A DNA stretch of 7,545 nt. It comes from Rhodospirillales bacterium (lineage in GTDB: Bacteria; Pseudomonadota; Alphaproteobacteria; Rhodospirillales; Casp-alpha2). Positions 6,295-7,545 of this stretch are shown here, one piece after another. Each line of letters opens with the position of its first letter. The stretch's first letter is position 1. Location: assembly GCA_018664265.1 (NCBI GenBank), contig JABJOR010000309.1, positions 1 through 7,545 of the forward strand. The letters run 5' to 3'. A model generated the notes under the pieces. The model did no database searches and was not told the DNA's origin. It was given only the letters and a program-made list of their open reading frames with translations. The position numbers were made by a program, and so were the translations under genes.

Positions 6295-7545
6295 ATGAGC
6301 CAAGCCGAAATTGAAAACGCAAGACGTCGGGGTCGCCGCAAAAGAAAGGCGCCTGAAGAGGATGTTGTCACTCCGGCAGCACCCTATCTTACACGGGGGG
6401 TGCCGACTTACGACTATTTGTCCGAGGAAGGCCTGAGCCGGATTGAAGAAGAAGCCGAAAGATTGCTTTCCGAAATTGGAATCGAGTTCCGGAATCACCC
6501 AAAGACCCTGGAGGTCTTCAAGAACGCAGGCCTCGACGTCCAGGGTGATCTTGTGAAATTCGAACCTGGCTACTGCCGTAAACTTATTCAGACATCTGCG
6601 CCAAAACAGTTCACTCAGCTAGCAAGAAATCCGGAGAGGAATGTTGAGTTTGGTGGCAACGGGATGGTCTTTGCCCCCCTTTATGGCGCGCCTTTTGTCA
6701 GGGGACAAGAGGTAGATCGACGATATGCCACCATTGAAGATTTTAATAATTTTATGAAGCTGTCGCAAATATCGCCACATATGCATCACACTGGTGGCAC
6801 AATCTGCGAGCCCACGGACATACCCGTGAGCAAGCGCCACCTGGATATGGTGTATAGCCATATCAAGTATTCCGATAAGGCGTATATGGGAGCGGTCACC
6901 TCTGGCTGGCAAGCCGAAGACAGTATCCGAATGACGCAGATGGTTTTTGGCGACGACGTGGTTGACCAAAATTGCTGTATAGTTGCAATGATCAATCCCA
7001 CATCCCCCTTGGTTTACGACGGGGAATCACTTGAATCACTTCATGTCTATGCTGAGCACAATCAAGGTTGTGTGGTGACACCATTTATAATCGCTGGTGC
7101 GTCAGGGCCTGTTACACCGGCAGGAATGTCGGCCCAATTGTTTGCCGAAGCACTGGTCGGTATGGCCCTAGCCCAACTCGTGCGGCCGGGTTCTCCAGTT
7201 ATGTTTGGCATCAACTCGATGGGCCTGAATATGCGCTCAGGTGCGCCTACGCGATTCGATGAATCATGGAAATGTGTCCTGGTTTGCGGGCAGTTATCAC
7301 GGCGATTGGGGGTTCCTTATCGATGTGGCGGAGCCTCGACTACTTCCAAGATCCCGGATGCCCAGTGTGGTTATGAGTCTGCTCTTTACCTAAACTATAC
7401 CGTTCAATCCGGAGTCAATTTTCTGATACACGCTGCGGGATCGCTGGAGCTGGGACTCTGCATTTCCTATGAAAAGTTTTTGCTGGATTGCGAAATGCTG
7501 GGAGCGGTTAGCCGTATGGTAGAGGGAATGGACGTATCCGATAAC
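6295..7545 (+). CDS. MttB-family (trimethylamine:corrinoid methyltransferase-like) protein, N-terminal 417 residues
   Basis: The frame from ATG 6295 is open to the window edge (417 codons), with roughly the last 80-100 residues missing if it has family length. The basic N-terminus (ARRRGRRKRKAPEE) is followed by the TIM-barrel-type MttB domain: YDYLSEEGLSRIEEEAERLL, GIEFRNHPKTLEVFKNAG, then FAPLYGAPFVRG, AGASGPVTPAG (268-278), CGGASTTSKIPDAQCGYE (344-361) and a C-terminal run with AAGSLELGLCISYEKFLLD. Methanogen MttB carries pyrrolysine encoded by TAG. This frame has no internal TAG, so it belongs to the non-pyrrolysine branch, whose known members demethylate quaternary amines such as glycine betaine, proline betaine or carnitine onto a corrinoid protein. 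Whether this one does so is inference. GGTGA at 6283-6287 is seven bases from the ATG; the earlier ATG at 6281 runs into a stop after five codons. No cognate corrinoid protein is visible in the window. Confidence 0.88.
   Translation, partial: MSQAEIENARRRGRRKRKAPEEDVVTPAAPYLTRGVPTYDYLSEEGLSRIEEEAERLLSEIGIEFRNHPKTLEVFKNAGLDVQGDLVKFEPGYCRKLIQTSAPKQFTQLARNPERNVEFGGNGMVFAPLYGAPFVRGQEVDRRYATIEDFNNFMKLSQISPHMHHTGGTICEPTDIPVSKRHLDMVYSHIKYSDKAYMGAVTSGWQAEDSIRMTQMVFGDDVVDQNCCIVAMINPTSPLVYDGESLESLHVYAEHNQGCVVTPFIIAGASGPVTPAGMSAQLFAEALVGMALAQLVRPGSPVMFGINSMGLNMRSGAPTRFDESWKCVLVCGQLSRRLGVPYRCGGASTTSKIPDAQCGYESALYLNYTVQSGVNFLIHAAGSLELGLCISYEKFLLDCEMLGAVSRMVEGMDVSDN

Noticed and set aside
6619..6969. Minus-strand open frames within the MttB-family gene
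   Set aside because: The plus-strand frame is open for the full 417 codons and matches the family throughout; the reverse frames have no domain or start signal.

Overview
The window holds a catabolic or transport gene neighbourhood from a Gram-negative bacterium, most likely an alphaproteobacterium. I infer this from a Tat-exported family 5 solute-binding protein, a non-pyrrolysine MttB-family protein with a basic N-terminus, LacI-type operators and intermediate G+C. No rRNA, tRNA or phylogenetic marker is present, so the placement is tentative.

Layout: 1-127 is the 3' end of an unrecognised gene. 128-254 is a regulatory gap with a good sigma70-type promoter and a perfect 22-bp palindrome of LacI-family type. 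255-1748 encodes an FAD-linked oxidase that keeps the hallmark residues of alkyl-dihydroxyacetonephosphate synthase (AGPS). 1788-3323 encodes an FGGY-family carbohydrate kinase, closely spaced behind it. 3324-3448 is a gap with a second, imperfect copy of the operator. 3449-5056 encodes a Tat-exported ABC solute-binding protein (peptide/nickel family 5), closed by a strong intrinsic terminator. On the minus strand, 6194-5109 is a full-length glycerol-dehydrogenase-like (GldA) reading frame interrupted by one in-frame TAG at codon 181. 6195-6294 is a divergent gap with a third operator copy. 6295 to the window end is the first 417 codons of an MttB (trimethylamine:corrinoid methyltransferase) family protein with no internal stop.

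How it fits together: one LacI-family repressor, not in the window, probably controls all three transcription units. The solute-binding protein would deliver a small substrate. The FAD enzyme, kinase and polyol dehydrogenase would oxidise and phosphorylate a three- to five-carbon polyol or keto-sugar unit, and the MttB homologue suggests a methylated-amine moiety. The substrate cannot be read from sequence. The most notable points are the shared operator, the single amber codon in an otherwise intact gldA beside an MttB-family gene, and the unusual combination of enzyme families.
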